DNA of 64,000 nucleotides from Pseudoclavibacter chungangensis (GCF_013410545.1 NZ_JACCFV010000001.1:248001-312000), one strand, 5' to 3'; shown: positions 34,016-42,840, counted from the stretch's first letter. Made by a program: numbers and translations. Notes: generated by a model not told the origin, from the sequence alone.

Positions 34016-35320
34016 TCAGCGGCCGATCCCGGTGTTGCCGCGCCTCGGTGCGCCGGAGGTTCGGGGGCGCGTCGCGCGTTCGACGGCCCGGCGGGCCGCG
34101 TCGGCGCGTGGTGTGGGCATCGTGTTCTGGCCGCCGGGGGTGCTGTGGCCGCTGGATGACGGCGTGCGCGGGGCGCGCCGAGGGTCCGAGGCCTCCGTCG
34201 GAGTGGTGTCGCCGAGGCGTGTTCCGGCTGGTGCCCTGGTGGGCCCTCGGGCCTCGGCGCGTGTGCTCGTCGATCGTGCCCGGAGGTGTTCGTGGACGGT
34301 GCTCGGACGCGAGGGTTCGTTCTCGTCGCGGGAGTACCGGAGTGGCTGGAGGATGCCCGGCGTCGGTGGGTGGGTGGAGGTGTCGAGGTAGTGGAGTGGG
34401 GCGGCGTCGGGGCCGAGGTCGATGCCGTTCTTCTGGAGGAGGTCCGGGGTGAGTCCGTGTGTGGCGAGGTCGATGCGGATGGGTGGTTCGGCGGGCCGGG
34501 GGAGTCCGCGTCGGGCGTGGTCGTCGGCGATCGTGGTGTGGTGTTCGCGGTGGATCTGGCCGATGAAGCTCAGTGCGGGGGCGGCGTAGTAGTTCGCGTA
34601 GTCGGATTCACCGGTGTGGCCGATGTTGGTCATGTCGGGCGCGGCGCCGGTGTAGTAGCGACGCATGGTCGCCAGGTTGCAGTCCGAAGGAGTGAGAGTC
34701 CCATCGGGTTCCGGCTGGAACCCTTCCTTGAACACCAGCCCATCGGCCTCGCTGACACGTGCGACCGTCCACGCACGCTCGGTCCAGGCGACGGCATCGG
34801 GGACGTCCACCCCACTCGTCGCGGCGAACTCGACGAACGCGTTCCAGCCCGCGAGATCGGCGCGATCCTCGTCGGCTCTGGACACGTCGAGGAACGCATT
34901 CAGTGCGTGCGCGTAGTCGACCCCTCCGAACCCGGCGATTGTCATTACACGCGCTGTGAAGCTCGCTTCACCACGCTCGACGTCGTTCGTGTGGTTCGCA
35001 TGATGGAGCTCGTGTCCGAGGAGATACACCGTATCGGCCGCGTCATACCAATCCTGCGGACGTGTGCTGTCCAGTTCGAGTGTGATCGTGCGATGCGCCG
35101 GATCGTACTGGGCACCGGCATGAGTGTCCTCGGGCTGCACCTGGAACCCGACCAGGTTTCCCGTGCCGACGGCATTGTTCACGCTCACGATCAGGCGAAG
35201 GGACGAGGCGATCAGGCGCCGCAGCGAGTCGGCGTCCGCTCGGGCGACGTGCGGGGCGCTCGCGAAGCGGTCTATCGCCTCGTGCGACGCCTCGCTCAGG
35301 ACTCGTAGGGATCGCGCCAC
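34016..35320 (-). CDS. putative HExxH zincin protein, module 2 (large gene)
   Basis: A 434-residue paralogue of the module 1 protein. The zinc motif is YLLGHELHHA with H103, E104 and H107 at exactly the same positions, and EDRADLAGWN follows at 151-160 (the glutamate at 157 is alanine here, so E151, D152 or D155 is a better third-ligand candidate). The N-terminal 225 residues have diverged by about half; the C-terminal 200 are nearly identical to module 1, down to the last residues TSGAPRRGNTGIGR. Again it overlaps the small gene by 25 nt. No secretion signal is visible. Confidence 0.65.
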   Translation of the reverse strand: MARSLRVLSEASHEAIDRFASAPHVARADADSLRRLIASSLRLIVSVNNAVGTGNLVGFQVQPEDTHAGAQYDPAHRTITLELDSTRPQDWYDAADTVYLLGHELHHANHTNDVERGEASFTARVMTIAGFGGVDYAHALNAFLDVSRADEDRADLAGWNAFVEFAATSGVDVPDAVAWTERAWTVARVSEADGLVFKEGFQPEPDGTLTPSDCNLATMRRYYTGAAPDMTNIGHTGESDYANYYAAPALSFIGQIHREHHTTIADDHARRGLPRPAEPPIRIDLATHGLTPDLLQKNGIDLGPDAAPLHYLDTSTHPPTPGILQPLRYSRDENEPSRPSTVHEHLRARSTSTRAEARGPTRAPAGTRLGDTTPTEASDPRRAPRTPSSSGHSTPGGQNTMPTPRADAARRAVERATRPRTSGAPRRGNTGIGR

Positions 35321-35835
35321 GACATCACGACCCTGTTGGCGTACCCGCCGCTCGGATCCCGCTCGCGCCCGCCGCGGAGTCCGATGGTGCCTCCGACCCG
35401 TCCACGTGCGAATCTGATCGCGACGAGTCGGTCACCGTGGTTCGGGAAGACCGGGCGAAGTCCGAATCCGGCATCGGCGAGTTCAGTCCGAACCCACGTG
35501 GCGTCGGGAACCCTGACGAGGGGGCTCGTGTCGGCGGAGGCGGTGTTGACGCGGTCGATGGTGAGGCTTGCGCCGGTTCTCGGCGCAGGCGGGAGAGTGA
35601 TGCCGACTTCGCAGATGTACGTCGGGTCACGTCGGTCATCGCTGTAGTGCCCCCGTACACCGGGCTCGGTGGTGATGCCGAGTGTGCGTTCGAAGCGGTC
35701 GGGTGTGGTGTCGGGCTCGTCGGTGCTCTCGATGATGAATCGGATCATGCCGCGTAGCCAGGAGCTGGCCTTCTGTTCGAGTTCGGGACTCGGGACGACG
35801 TCCCAGTGGGGCGTTTCGGACCGGCCCTCGTTCAT
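35296..35835 (-). CDS. partner protein of the zincin, module 2 (small gene)
   Basis: A 179-residue paralogue of the module 1 small protein. ATG 35835 has AGGAGGAG upstream; longer in-frame extensions are Arg-rich shadow sequence. Residues 1-55 are almost the same as in module 1, while the remaining 125 residues are strongly diverged apart from a shared C-terminal pattern (IRFARGRVGG, VVMSWRDPYES). Function unknown; see the module 1 entry for possible roles. Confidence 0.6.
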   Translation of the reverse strand: MNEGRSETPHWDVVPSPELEQKASSWLRGMIRFIIESTDEPDTTPDRFERTLGITTEPGVRGHYSDDRRDPTYICEVGITLPPAPRTGASLTIDRVNTASADTSPLVRVPDATWVRTELADAGFGLRPVFPNHGDRLVAIRFARGRVGGTIGLRGGRERDPSGGYANRVVMSWRDPYES

Positions 35836-35967
35836 GCTGCTCCTCCTCGTCGTCCGTGTCGCGTCGCGTCGTGACGGAGACGGGTTCGCCTCGGCCCGGT
35901 GACGCGCCGCTGCGTGGGGGCTCAGACTATGGTGCGGAACGGGCGCGGCACCAAGGTCATGACACCC

Positions 35968-35978
35968 CTGTGGACAAC
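35968..35978. promoter_or_regulatory. conserved upstream element, module 2
   Basis: Second copy of the 11-mer CTGTGGACAAC described for module 1, followed on the coding side by a TAGTCT hexamer at the same spacing (39 versus 38 bp). Confidence 0.4.
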
Positions 35979-36046
35979 CCGTGGTGTGAGTGGCGGTGAC
36001 TTCCTGAGAGTGGGTCCACACGAGCCGATGCCCGGTCCGCAGCGAA

Positions 36047-36078
36047 CGGCGGCCCGAATCGATCGATTCGGGCCGCCG
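36047..36078. terminator. palindromic terminator downstream of the DoxX gene
   Basis: A perfect 32-bp palindrome (16-bp arms) 23 bp beyond the DoxX stop codon on the minus strand. Confidence 0.85.
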
Positions 36079-36101
36079 CCCCGCGTCGTGGGCAGATCGG
36101 C

Positions 36102-36563
36102 TCAAGCAGCTGCCGTCGCGCTCCCGCTCGCGCGAGCCGTGCGCGTCGCCAGGCGTGCGCCGTCGATGCCGTACCGGCCGCCGCCGAGGACGGCGAGCGC
36201 GGCGGAACCGACGGCGTAGAGCGCGACGAGTTCCCATCCGCCGTCGGTTGCGAACGGGCCGAACGGGGCGTGTGCGAGCACGAGCACGCCCGCCATGTAC
36301 ACGGCGACGACGAGTCCGCTGACCGGCAGCCAGAGGCCGAGGACGAGGAAGAGGCCGCCGATCACCTCGACGGCGATCGCGATGCCGGCGGCGACCGGCG
36401 CCGCGGGAACACCCATGCCGTCGAACGCTCCGACGGTGCCGTGGTAGCCGAACGCGACGAGCTTCTGCAGGCCGTGGGCGAGGAGCAATCCGCCGAGGAC
36501 GATGCGAAGGACGAGGAGCGTCCAGTCGCGGAGGGCGGGGGTCGTGAGGTCGAGCTGTCGCAT
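36102..36563 (-). CDS. DoxX-family membrane protein
   Basis: A 153-residue protein with four hydrophobic helices. LLVLRIVLGGLLLAHGLQKL at the N-terminus and the spacing of later helices match the DoxX family (quinone-linked or redox-stress membrane proteins; exact role unresolved). The ATG at 36563 gives the canonical length; an upstream in-frame extension is unlikely. The region just upstream (36610-36660) is unusually AT-rich and probably holds the promoter. Confidence 0.82.
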   Translation of the reverse strand: MRQLDLTTPALRDWTLLVLRIVLGGLLLAHGLQKLVAFGYHGTVGAFDGMGVPAAPVAAGIAIAVEVIGGLFLVLGLWLPVSGLVVAVYMAGVLVLAHAPFGPFATDGGWELVALYAVGSAALAVLGGGRYGIDGARLATRTARASGSATAAA

Positions 36564-37040
36564 GCGTATTCGATCCGTTCGTGTTCGTTCGTGTTCACTC
36601 GGCTGTCGAGTCTCATCAGTTGTAGTCGCAAGTATTGCAACCGGAAATAATGTAGGTGATCCGAGCTGAGCGCGGGACCCGAGTTTTCGGGGCACCGGGC
36701 CCCGGGACGTGAGTGAATCGTCGAGGTGATCAGGCACGGTCCCGCGGATCCGTGTGATGGCCGCGTCCTGCCTCGCGCCGCAGTGGACACGCTGGTGTGG
36801 ACATCACCCGCCTGCCCTCGCTGGTCGATCGGGTGGGGTGGCGGTCGAGCCGCTCGACGGCAATACGCTTGGTGCCGGGGGATTTCGTGGCAGCCGGTCA
36901 CTTTACGAAGATCGGCGGGCCTGGTTCAGTTGACGGGCCGTGTCCGACCGGGCAGGGGTGAAGGTCGGTTCGCCGGCCAGGGGGGCCGAGCCCGCGCCGC
37001 ATCCGTGCGACGCGACTCGGGAGGGGGTACGAACAGAGGC
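36564..37040. other. divergent intergenic region with an AT-rich island
   Basis: 477 bp between the DoxX gene and an unknown plus-strand gene. Around 36614-36660 there is a sharp AT-rich island containing GCAAGTATTGCAACCGG and AATAATGTAG, likely the DoxX promoter and perhaps an operator. The remainder is ordinary GC-rich sequence with no gene that I can support. Confidence 0.45.
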
Positions 37041-37895
37041 ATGAGCATGGAGACCACGGGGAACGCGTTCCCCGGCACCGCACTCATGGTGGCCGCGAGC
37101 CTGCAGAAGCGGGGAATCGGGGTCGTCGAGCTCGAGCCGTTCACGGTCGTCGACGATCGCGGGCGCCGATACCACGTCAGGCGCCTTGCGGAGACGCTCG
37201 CCACGACGCAGGACATGTGGCGCACTCTCGAGGTGGAGCGCTACCTCGACGAGCTGCTCGGGGCCTCGGGCATCGACGGCGCCGAGCGCGATCGCCTGCT
37301 CGTGCGGGTCGTACCGGCGCCGGAACACGCGCACGATGCGCTTCCCTACGACGGCTCGCTCGTGCTGTTGCCGGCCTACGATCTGCCCGACGTGGTCCGG
37401 ACGGTCACCGCGCCCGAACGCCTCGGTGGGTGGGATGCGATCTGGCCCGTCGCGCTCGAGAACCTGCGTCGCCTGCCCGCGCCGCACCACACGCTCCTCG
37501 CGCCGAAGTCGCGGCCGGGCGTGCGAGGGCACGTGTTCGAGTCCGGCGATTGGTTCGGCGCCTCGCGGGTGCTCATCGTCGACGAACTCCTCGCGCGCGT
37601 GCCCGACACGCCCCCGGCGGTCGACGGACTGCTCGTCGCGACCCCCAATCGCTCGACCGTCCTCGTCCACGGCATCGAGGGGCCGGGCGTCGCCGCCGCG
37701 CTCGAGTACCTGGCGTTCGTCGCCGATCAGCTCTGTGCGCCCGAGGCGGGGCCGCTTTCGCCCGTCGTGTCCTACCGAGACGGGTTCGGCCCGGTTCAGC
37801 CGGTGGCGTGGTTCGACGAGCGACGCGAGCTTCGGACGGACACGGTGAACGGCCCCTTCGGCGCGAAACTCGCGGAGCTCGCGGCGCGGGGGTGA
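37041..37895 (+). CDS. conserved-looking cytoplasmic protein of unknown function
   Basis: A 284-residue protein. I do not recognise a family. It has no signal peptide or membrane segment; alternating hydrophobic strands (GLLVATPNRSTVLVHGIEG, RVLIVDELLARV) suggest a compact alpha/beta fold. Two ATGs (37041 and 37047) follow CAGAGG; either may be used. Codon use is like that of its neighbours, so it is probably a real gene. It is convergent with a PLP decarboxylase 35 bp away, and no terminator is obvious in that gap. Confidence 0.6.
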   Translation: MSMETTGNAFPGTALMVAASLQKRGIGVVELEPFTVVDDRGRRYHVRRLAETLATTQDMWRTLEVERYLDELLGASGIDGAERDRLLVRVVPAPEHAHDALPYDGSLVLLPAYDLPDVVRTVTAPERLGGWDAIWPVALENLRRLPAPHHTLLAPKSRPGVRGHVFESGDWFGASRVLIVDELLARVPDTPPAVDGLLVATPNRSTVLVHGIEGPGVAAALEYLAFVADQLCAPEAGPLSPVVSYRDGFGPVQPVAWFDERRELRTDTVNGPFGAKLAELAARG

Positions 37896-37930
37896 GCGGC
37901 CCGGGTCGCCACCGGGCTCGCCCCGTCATG

Positions 37931-39325
37931 TCACTCGAGCGTGTCGAGGATCTCCGTCAGCCGCTCGAACGTCGTGAGCGGGCTCACGATCGCGAAGCGC
38001 AGCACCGTCTCGCCCTCGTGCGAACTCGGCACGACGAACGCGAGTTGTTCGTCGAGCAGGCGGTCCGACCATGCGCGGTAGTCGGCGGGTGACCAGCCCT
38101 CGCGCTGGAACACGACGACCGAGAGCTGCGGATCGCGCACGAGATGCACCCCGTCGCGCCGTTCGATCTCGTCGGCGATGCGACGCGCGAGCTCGATGCC
38201 CGACGCGATGGCCTCCCGATAGTGCTCGGTGCCGTGCGTCGCGAGGGAGAACCATAGCGGCAGGCCGCGTGCGCGTCGGGTGAGCTGCACGGCGAAGTCG
38301 GCCGGGTTCCAGTCGTCGGCCTCGGTGAGCGTGTCGAGGTACTCGGCGTGCTGCGTGTGGGCGCGCTTGCCGTGGCCCGGGTCCCGGTAGATGAGCGCGC
38401 ACGCGTCGAACGGCGCGAACAGCCACTTGTGCGGATCCACGATGAGCGAGTCGGCGAACTCGACGCCCGCGAACAGCGGCCTCGTCTCGGGGACGAGCGC
38501 GGCGGCGAGACCGTACGCGCCGTCGACGTGCAGCCACACCTCACGTTCGCGTGTCACCGCCGCGATCGACGCGAGATCGTCGACGATGCCGAAGTTCGTC
38601 GTCCCGGCGGTCGCGACCACGGCGAACGCGGCACGATCCTCGTCCGCGAGGGAATCGAGTGCGGCCGCGACGGCCGCGCCGTGGAGGAGGCCGTCGTCGC
38701 CCGTCGCGACGGGGAGCACGTCGACGTCCATGACGCCCGCCGCCGATGCGATCGAGGAGTGTGCCTCCGCACTCCCGACGACGACCCAGCGACGCGGTGC
38801 AGGCAGTCCCTCGGCCTCGCGGCGTTCGCGCGCCGCCTGTCGCGCCGCGACGAGCGCCGAGAGATTCCCGATCGTGCCACCCTGCACGAACACGCCGCCC
38901 GCGCCCTCGGGCAGCCCGAACTCGGCGGCGAGCCAGTGCAGCACCTCGTTCTCGGCGTACACCGCACCGGCGCCCTCGGCCCACGAGCCACCGTAGATCG
39001 CCGAGGCCGAGACGACGACGTCGAACGCGATCGCCGCCTTCGTCGGCGCGGACGGGATGAAGGAGAGGTAGCCGGGGTGGTCGATCGAGAGGCACGCGGG
39101 CGCGAGGACGTCCTCGAAGCGAGCGATCGCCCGCCGGGCTCCGATGCCCTCCGGCGTGATCGAGCCGGGTGCGAGCCGGCGCAGCTCCCGCTCCGTCATG
39201 GGCTTGTCGAGCGGGACGTCGCGGTACAGCGCGCGTCGCCGCGCGTAGTCGAGCACCGAGTCGACGATCTCGGTGGTCTCGTCGGAGACGGCGTGCATGC
39301 GAGCGGGGCGGGGGATCGAGTCCAT
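37931..39325 (-). CDS. PLP-dependent group II decarboxylase
   Basis: A 464-residue fold-type I PLP enzyme of the aromatic-L-amino-acid/2,4-diaminobutyrate decarboxylase family. It has HPGYLSFIPSAPT, FVQGGTIGNLSAL, the cofactor-stacking histidine in AEAHSS (H189), HVDGAYG and the Schiff-base lysine K300 in VDPHKWLF. ATG at 39325 with AGGAG five bases upstream. The substrate amino acid cannot be assigned; no amine exporter or permease lies next to it. Confidence 0.85.
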   Translation of the reverse strand: MDSIPRPARMHAVSDETTEIVDSVLDYARRRALYRDVPLDKPMTERELRRLAPGSITPEGIGARRAIARFEDVLAPACLSIDHPGYLSFIPSAPTKAAIAFDVVVSASAIYGGSWAEGAGAVYAENEVLHWLAAEFGLPEGAGGVFVQGGTIGNLSALVAARQAARERREAEGLPAPRRWVVVGSAEAHSSIASAAGVMDVDVLPVATGDDGLLHGAAVAAALDSLADEDRAAFAVVATAGTTNFGIVDDLASIAAVTREREVWLHVDGAYGLAAALVPETRPLFAGVEFADSLIVDPHKWLFAPFDACALIYRDPGHGKRAHTQHAEYLDTLTEADDWNPADFAVQLTRRARGLPLWFSLATHGTEHYREAIASGIELARRIADEIERRDGVHLVRDPQLSVVVFQREGWSPADYRAWSDRLLDEQLAFVVPSSHEGETVLRFAIVSPLTTFERLTEILDTLE

Positions 39326-39787
39326 GTGGTGCTCCTGATTCGTGTTCGCGTGCCGCGTGCCGTGATGGTCGGGGTCCGGGACGTCGGGGTCGGCCCGGTG
39401 CCGGGGTCGCTGGTTCGACGGTAGAGCCGCGGCGGGTGCGGGGCAATGACGGCGCGCGGCGACGACGACGGTGCGGCACGGTCGTCCGGTGGGAGAGTTC
39501 GGCGCGGCGGCGTGGCTTGATCGTTCGGTGCGGCGCGGCGGCGCGGCGTGGTCGTCCGGTGCGGTCGTTCGGCGCGGCAGCGCGGCGAGGTCGTCCGGTG
39601 CGTTCGTCCGGGTGCGCTCGTCCGGCGCGGCGGCACGGTGTGTCGCGGGGCCTCGCGGTCGCGATCGCGATCGCGATCGCGTGCGGGCACCCGGGCGCCG
39701 TGTCGTTCGACGGGAATCCTGTCGGACCGACGGCGATCCCGTGACCGGGTCTCGACGCAGGCGAGGTCATCCGATATCGTTCTGAAC
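39326..39787. other. intergenic region with degenerate GC repeats
   Basis: 462 bp between the decarboxylase start (minus) and the TetR gene (plus). No gene can be supported. It contains the degenerate repeat block listed separately (39481-39640), a short GATCGC microsatellite at about 39659-39681, and the TetR promoter at its right end. Confidence 0.6.
39481..39640. repeat. degenerate GC-rich tandem repeat
   Basis: About four imperfect copies of a 30-40 bp unit built from TCGTCCGGTGCG followed by TTCGGCGCGGCGGCGCGGCG. Copies differ in length and sequence, and there are no uniform spacers. Confidence 0.6.
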
Positions 39788-39808
39788 ATGTTCACTGAAC
39801 ACGTTCAG
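39783..39808. promoter_or_regulatory. double palindromic operator over the TetR start codon
   Basis: Two adjacent palindromes, TGAACATGTTCA (39783-39794) and CTGAACACGTTCAG (39795-39808), share TGAAC-2-GTTCA half-sites. The first contains the ATG of the TetR gene. A TATCGT hexamer at 39775-39780 lies 7 bp before the ATG, which would make the transcript leaderless. This is very probably the self-operator. Confidence 0.75.
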
Positions 39809-40384
39809 TCACGCGCGGCGAAGCGAGCCTCGTCCAGCGCGCGGGTGTTGGAGGCGGCGGCGACGCTGTTCGCGGAGCGCGGGTTCGCCGCGTCGACCGT
39901 GCGGGACATCGCCGCGCACGCGGGCGTGAGTGTCGGAACGGTCATGGCGGTGGGCGACAAGGACCGCCTGCTGCTCGACGTCATGGAACAGCGCATCGAG
40001 GGGCTGCAACGTGGCGCCGTGCCCGAGCGAGGGAGCCTGCCTGAGCGCGTCCTCGCCCTGCTCGTGCCGTTCGTCGAGCTGTTCGTGGCCGACACGGAGC
40101 TCGCACGGGCGTTCGCGGGGGTGCTCGTGGCGGGACGACACCGCTCGGCGGTGTTCGGAGCCCTCGGGACGGAGCTGCGGGAGCGGGTCGCCACCGTCGC
40201 GCGCTCGACGGCCGCGATCGGCGAGAACGAGGCATCCGCGTTCGCGGCACTCGTCCACGATGCCTACCTCGGTGTTCTCTTCGCCGGTGCCGCGGCGGGG
40301 CCGGACGTCACGGGGCCCGAGATCGCCCGGCGACTCGACGCGGCCGTCACGACGGCGTGCCGAGCGATCGCGGTGGACCGATGA
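39788..40384 (+). CDS. TetR-family transcriptional repressor
   Basis: A 198-residue protein with the TetR N-terminal helix-turn-helix (RVLEAAATLFAERGFAASTVRDIAAHAGVS, broken here by family-typical residues) followed by an all-helical ligand domain. Translation appears to begin at the ATG inside a palindromic operator with no ribosome-binding site, pointing to a leaderless mRNA. It is coupled by ATGA to the next gene, a small DoxX-like membrane protein, which is its likely target. Confidence 0.82.
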   Translation: MFTEHVQSRAAKRASSSARVLEAAATLFAERGFAASTVRDIAAHAGVSVGTVMAVGDKDRLLLDVMEQRIEGLQRGAVPERGSLPERVLALLVPFVELFVADTELARAFAGVLVAGRHRSAVFGALGTELRERVATVARSTAAIGENEASAFAALVHDAYLGVLFAGAAAGPDVTGPEIARRLDAAVTTACRAIAVDR

Positions 40385-40773
40385 TCGCGTTGCTCGTCGC
40401 GCCCGGGGCCGCGCCGGTGTTCGCCCCCGATCCGGTCTGGTTGCCGCTCGTGCTCGCGGCCGTCCTGTTCGCGGACGCGCTCTTCTCGCTCCGCCCGCCA
40501 CGTTTCATCCGCGATTGCCTCGACGGCGTCCGGTTCCCTCGCGAATGGTGGTGGGTGCTCGTCGTCGTGAAGCTCCTCGCGACGGTCGGGCTCGTCGTGG
40601 GCACGTGGGTGCCGGGCATCGGGGCGGCCGCGAGTGTCGGTGTCGTGGCGTACTTCCTGTGTGCGGTGGTCGCGCACCTGCGTGCGCGGTTCCTGGGTTC
40701 GGCGTTCTGGCTGAACTGCCTCGGGATGCTCGCGCTCTCGATCGTGGTGCTCGTGGTCGCCTACCTCCGCTGA
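40381..40773 (+). CDS. DoxX-like small membrane protein
   Basis: A 130-residue protein with four hydrophobic segments; EWWWVLVVVKLLATVGLVVGTWVPGIG is typical of DoxX-like proteins (broken here into its visible core: KLLATVGLVVG). ATGA overlap with the TetR gene makes a self-regulated pair. Substrate or stress signal unknown. Confidence 0.7.
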   Translation: MIALLVAPGAAPVFAPDPVWLPLVLAAVLFADALFSLRPPRFIRDCLDGVRFPREWWWVLVVVKLLATVGLVVGTWVPGIGAAASVGVVAYFLCAVVAHLRARFLGSAFWLNCLGMLALSIVVLVVAYLR

Positions 40774-40945
40774 GTGCGGGCGGGGCGGGACATGGTGTCC
40801 GTCGTCGCCGGGCCCCGCCGACAGGGGACGTCGCGGGGGACGCGGATCGTTCTGTGCGGCCGTCGCACCGATCGGCAACGGCCGCTCGATGCGAGTGTCC
40901 GAGCTGCCCGGCGGCGATGTCCGTGGGTGGTGATGTGATGCGTCC

Positions 40946-41047
40946 ATGAACGAACTCGATGCGTCGGAGCACCCGACACCGGCCCGCGGCGGCGACGCGG
41001 CTGCCGGTGCCGAGTCGTGCGCCGAGATCGGTTCGGCGGCGGGGGGG
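40946..41047 (+). other. likely out-of-frame 5' end of the HNH endonuclease gene
   Basis: An ATG at 40946 opens a reading frame (MNELDASEHPTPARGG...) with a normal-looking N-terminus, but it runs into a G7 tract (41041-41047) after which the HNH protein continues in another frame. One additional G would join the two frames. Either the gene starts downstream, or the G tract has lost a base by real mutation, phase variation or sequencing error. Confidence 0.5.
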
Positions 41048-42840
41048 CAAGGGACGAACGCGGGAACGGGAACGAGAACGGGAACGGGCACGGTCGCGGA
41101 CACGAACGCGAGCACGGCCGCGAGCAGGGCCGCGAGCACGGCCGCGGGCACGCGCCTGCCGCCGACGACTACTCGGCGTCGGCGACCGCCGCGCGGCGGC
41201 GCGCGGCGCTGGACGTCGAGCTGGCGCGCACCCGTCAGGAGCACGATGCGCTGTTGTTCGAGCTCGGGTTGCTCGAGGTGACGGGCCGGCACGACGAGAC
41301 GTTCCGGATCGCGGTGGACGAGATCCGCGCGCAGGAGCGCCTCGTCGCGGCGGCACAGGCCAAACGGGCCGAGTTGCTCGCCTTCGTGCACGACGCGACA
41401 GCGGGCCACGCCCGCTCCCGGTATCCCGGCGACGACGACGCACTCGTGTGGGCGATGCGCGAGCGCACGAGCGAGCTCGCGGTCGCGACCGCGCAGCCCG
41501 AGGCGCGCCTCAGCTCGGAGCTCGCCGAAGCGGTCGTGTTGCACGAATCGTTCCCCGAGACGGCGAACGCGTTCCACCGCGGCAGCCTGTCGCTCGCGCA
41601 CGTCCGCGCGATCACGGGCCCGGGCGCGCGCATCCCCACGCGCCGGGCACGCACCGAGTACCAGCGCACCCTGCTCGGCCCCGCTCACCACCTGACCCCC
41701 GCGCGACTCCGTGCACGTGCAGCGAGGCTCGCCGAGGAGCACCTGCCCGAGAGCATGGACGAGCGTCACGCCCACGCCGCCGGGGCCCGTGGCGTGCACG
41801 TGCGGCACGAGCACGACGGCATGAGCCGCCTGGAGGCCGACCTCCCCACGGTGCTCGCCGCCGCGATCCACAACCGCCTCACCGCGCAGGCCCGCGCGCT
41901 CACCGGCCCGGACGAATCCCGCACCCTCCACCAGCTCCGCGCCGACGTGTTCAGCGAGCTGCTCCTCACGAGCGACCTCACCGGCACCGGCTCGCCCCAC
42001 GCCGCTGCCTCGGGCATCTCGGCCCGCATCGCGATCACCGTCCCGGTGCTGTCCCTGCTCGACCACACCACCACCCCGGCACTGCTCGACGGCCTCACGC
42101 CCGTCCCGCTCAAGCAGGCTCGCGCGCTCACGGCACACGCACCGTCCTGGCTGCGCGTGCTGACGGATCCCATCACCGGCACGACGCGCGAGGTCGACAC
42201 CCGACACCCGACGGCGGCGCAGCGCGCGCTGCTGCACGCACGCGACCACCACTGCCGCTTCCCCGGCTGCACCCGCCCGGCACCCCGCTGCGACATCGAC
42301 CACACCGTCGCCGTCGTCGACGGGGGAGCGACCCACATCGACAACATGGAACACCTCTGCAGGCCCCACCACACGCTCAAACACCACACGCGCTGGCGCG
42401 TCCGCCAGCACCCCGGCGGTCACCTCGACTGGACCAGCCCCACGGGCCACACCTACACCGACGACCCAAGGCCCACCACCACGCACATCAGGCGAACGAA
42501 CGCCGGAAGCGACGAACCACCCCCGGCGTCGCCGCGCGGGCCGCGGTCCGGCGAGGCAGCCGTGGCCACGCAGACGCTCCGCACCATCGAACGGGTAGCG
42601 GATCCCGGCCGCGGCGTGGAACGAGAGCGCGAACGCATGCAACCGCGGGGATACGTTCCGGAGCTCGGATCGCCCCCGGGGCACGCATTCGGTGTGCGGC
42701 CGCGGCCGGTGCTCGATCCGGCTGATCTCGGTGACGCTCGCGGCAGCACCGGGGCAGCTCTGCGTGACGGCGCACAGGGGAGCCGGGCGCGACGGGCCGG
42801 ACCTCGATTCGAGCCGAGCGACGATCCTCCGCCGTTCTGA
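41017..42840 (+). CDS. HNH endonuclease with DUF222 (13E12-type) domain
   Basis: A 607-codon frame opened by a GTG with no clear ribosome-binding site. After a Gly/His/Glu/Arg-rich low-complexity stretch, the DUF222 region spans about residues 60-380 and the HNH nuclease motif lies at about 415-450 ([33 protein letters not shown]). Such 13E12-family proteins are present in many copies in actinomycetes and their role is unclear. The C-terminal 120 residues after TYTDDP are a long disordered tail that typical members lack. The N-terminus probably lies in another frame upstream (40946). Confidence 0.8.
   Translation: MRRDRFGGGGARDERGNGNENGNGHGRGHEREHGREQGREHGRGHAPAADDYSASATAARRRAALDVELARTRQEHDALLFELGLLEVTGRHDETFRIAVDEIRAQERLVAAAQAKRAELLAFVHDATAGHARSRYPGDDDALVWAMRERTSELAVATAQPEARLSSELAEAVVLHESFPETANAFHRGSLSLAHVRAITGPGARIPTRRARTEYQRTLLGPAHHLTPARLRARAARLAEEHLPESMDERHAHAAGARGVHVRHEHDGMSRLEADLPTVLAAAIHNRLTAQARALTGPDESRTLHQLRADVFSELLLTSDLTGTGSPHAAASGISARIAITVPVLSLLDHTTTPALLDGLTPVPLKQARALTAHAPSWLRVLTDPITGTTREVDTRHPTAAQRALLHARDHHCRFPGCTRPAPRCDIDHTVAVVDGGATHIDNMEHLCRPHHTLKHHTRWRVRQHPGGHLDWTSPTGHTYTDDPRPTTTHIRRTNAGSDEPPPASPRGPRSGEAAVATQTLRTIERVADPGRGVERERERMQPRGYVPELGSPPGHAFGVRPRPVLDPADLGDARGSTGAALRDGAQGSRARRAGPRFEPSDDPPPF

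Larger units (their letters stand above)
32022..35835. repeat. tandem duplication of a two-gene module with diverged centres
   Basis: Two direct copies of about 1.83 kb (32022-33856 and 34016-35835). Nearly identical DNA spans about 32022-32695 with 34016-34680, and 33692-33856 with 35671-35835. The roughly 1-kb block between these flanks (32696-33691 and 34681-35670) is strongly diverged but similar in length. No insertion sequence or integrase borders the copies. Confidence 0.85.

Noticed and set aside
32022..35835. Mobile element as the cause of the duplicated modules
   Set aside because: No transposase, integrase, tRNA target or terminal inverted repeats were seen at the borders.
33983..35978. 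TTGTCCACA elements as part of a replication origin
   Set aside because: Only two isolated copies 2 kb apart, each at a gene promoter, with no dnaA or dnaN nearby.
39481..39640. Possible CRISPR array in the intergenic gap
   Set aside because: Units are degenerate and of unequal length, and no cas genes are present.
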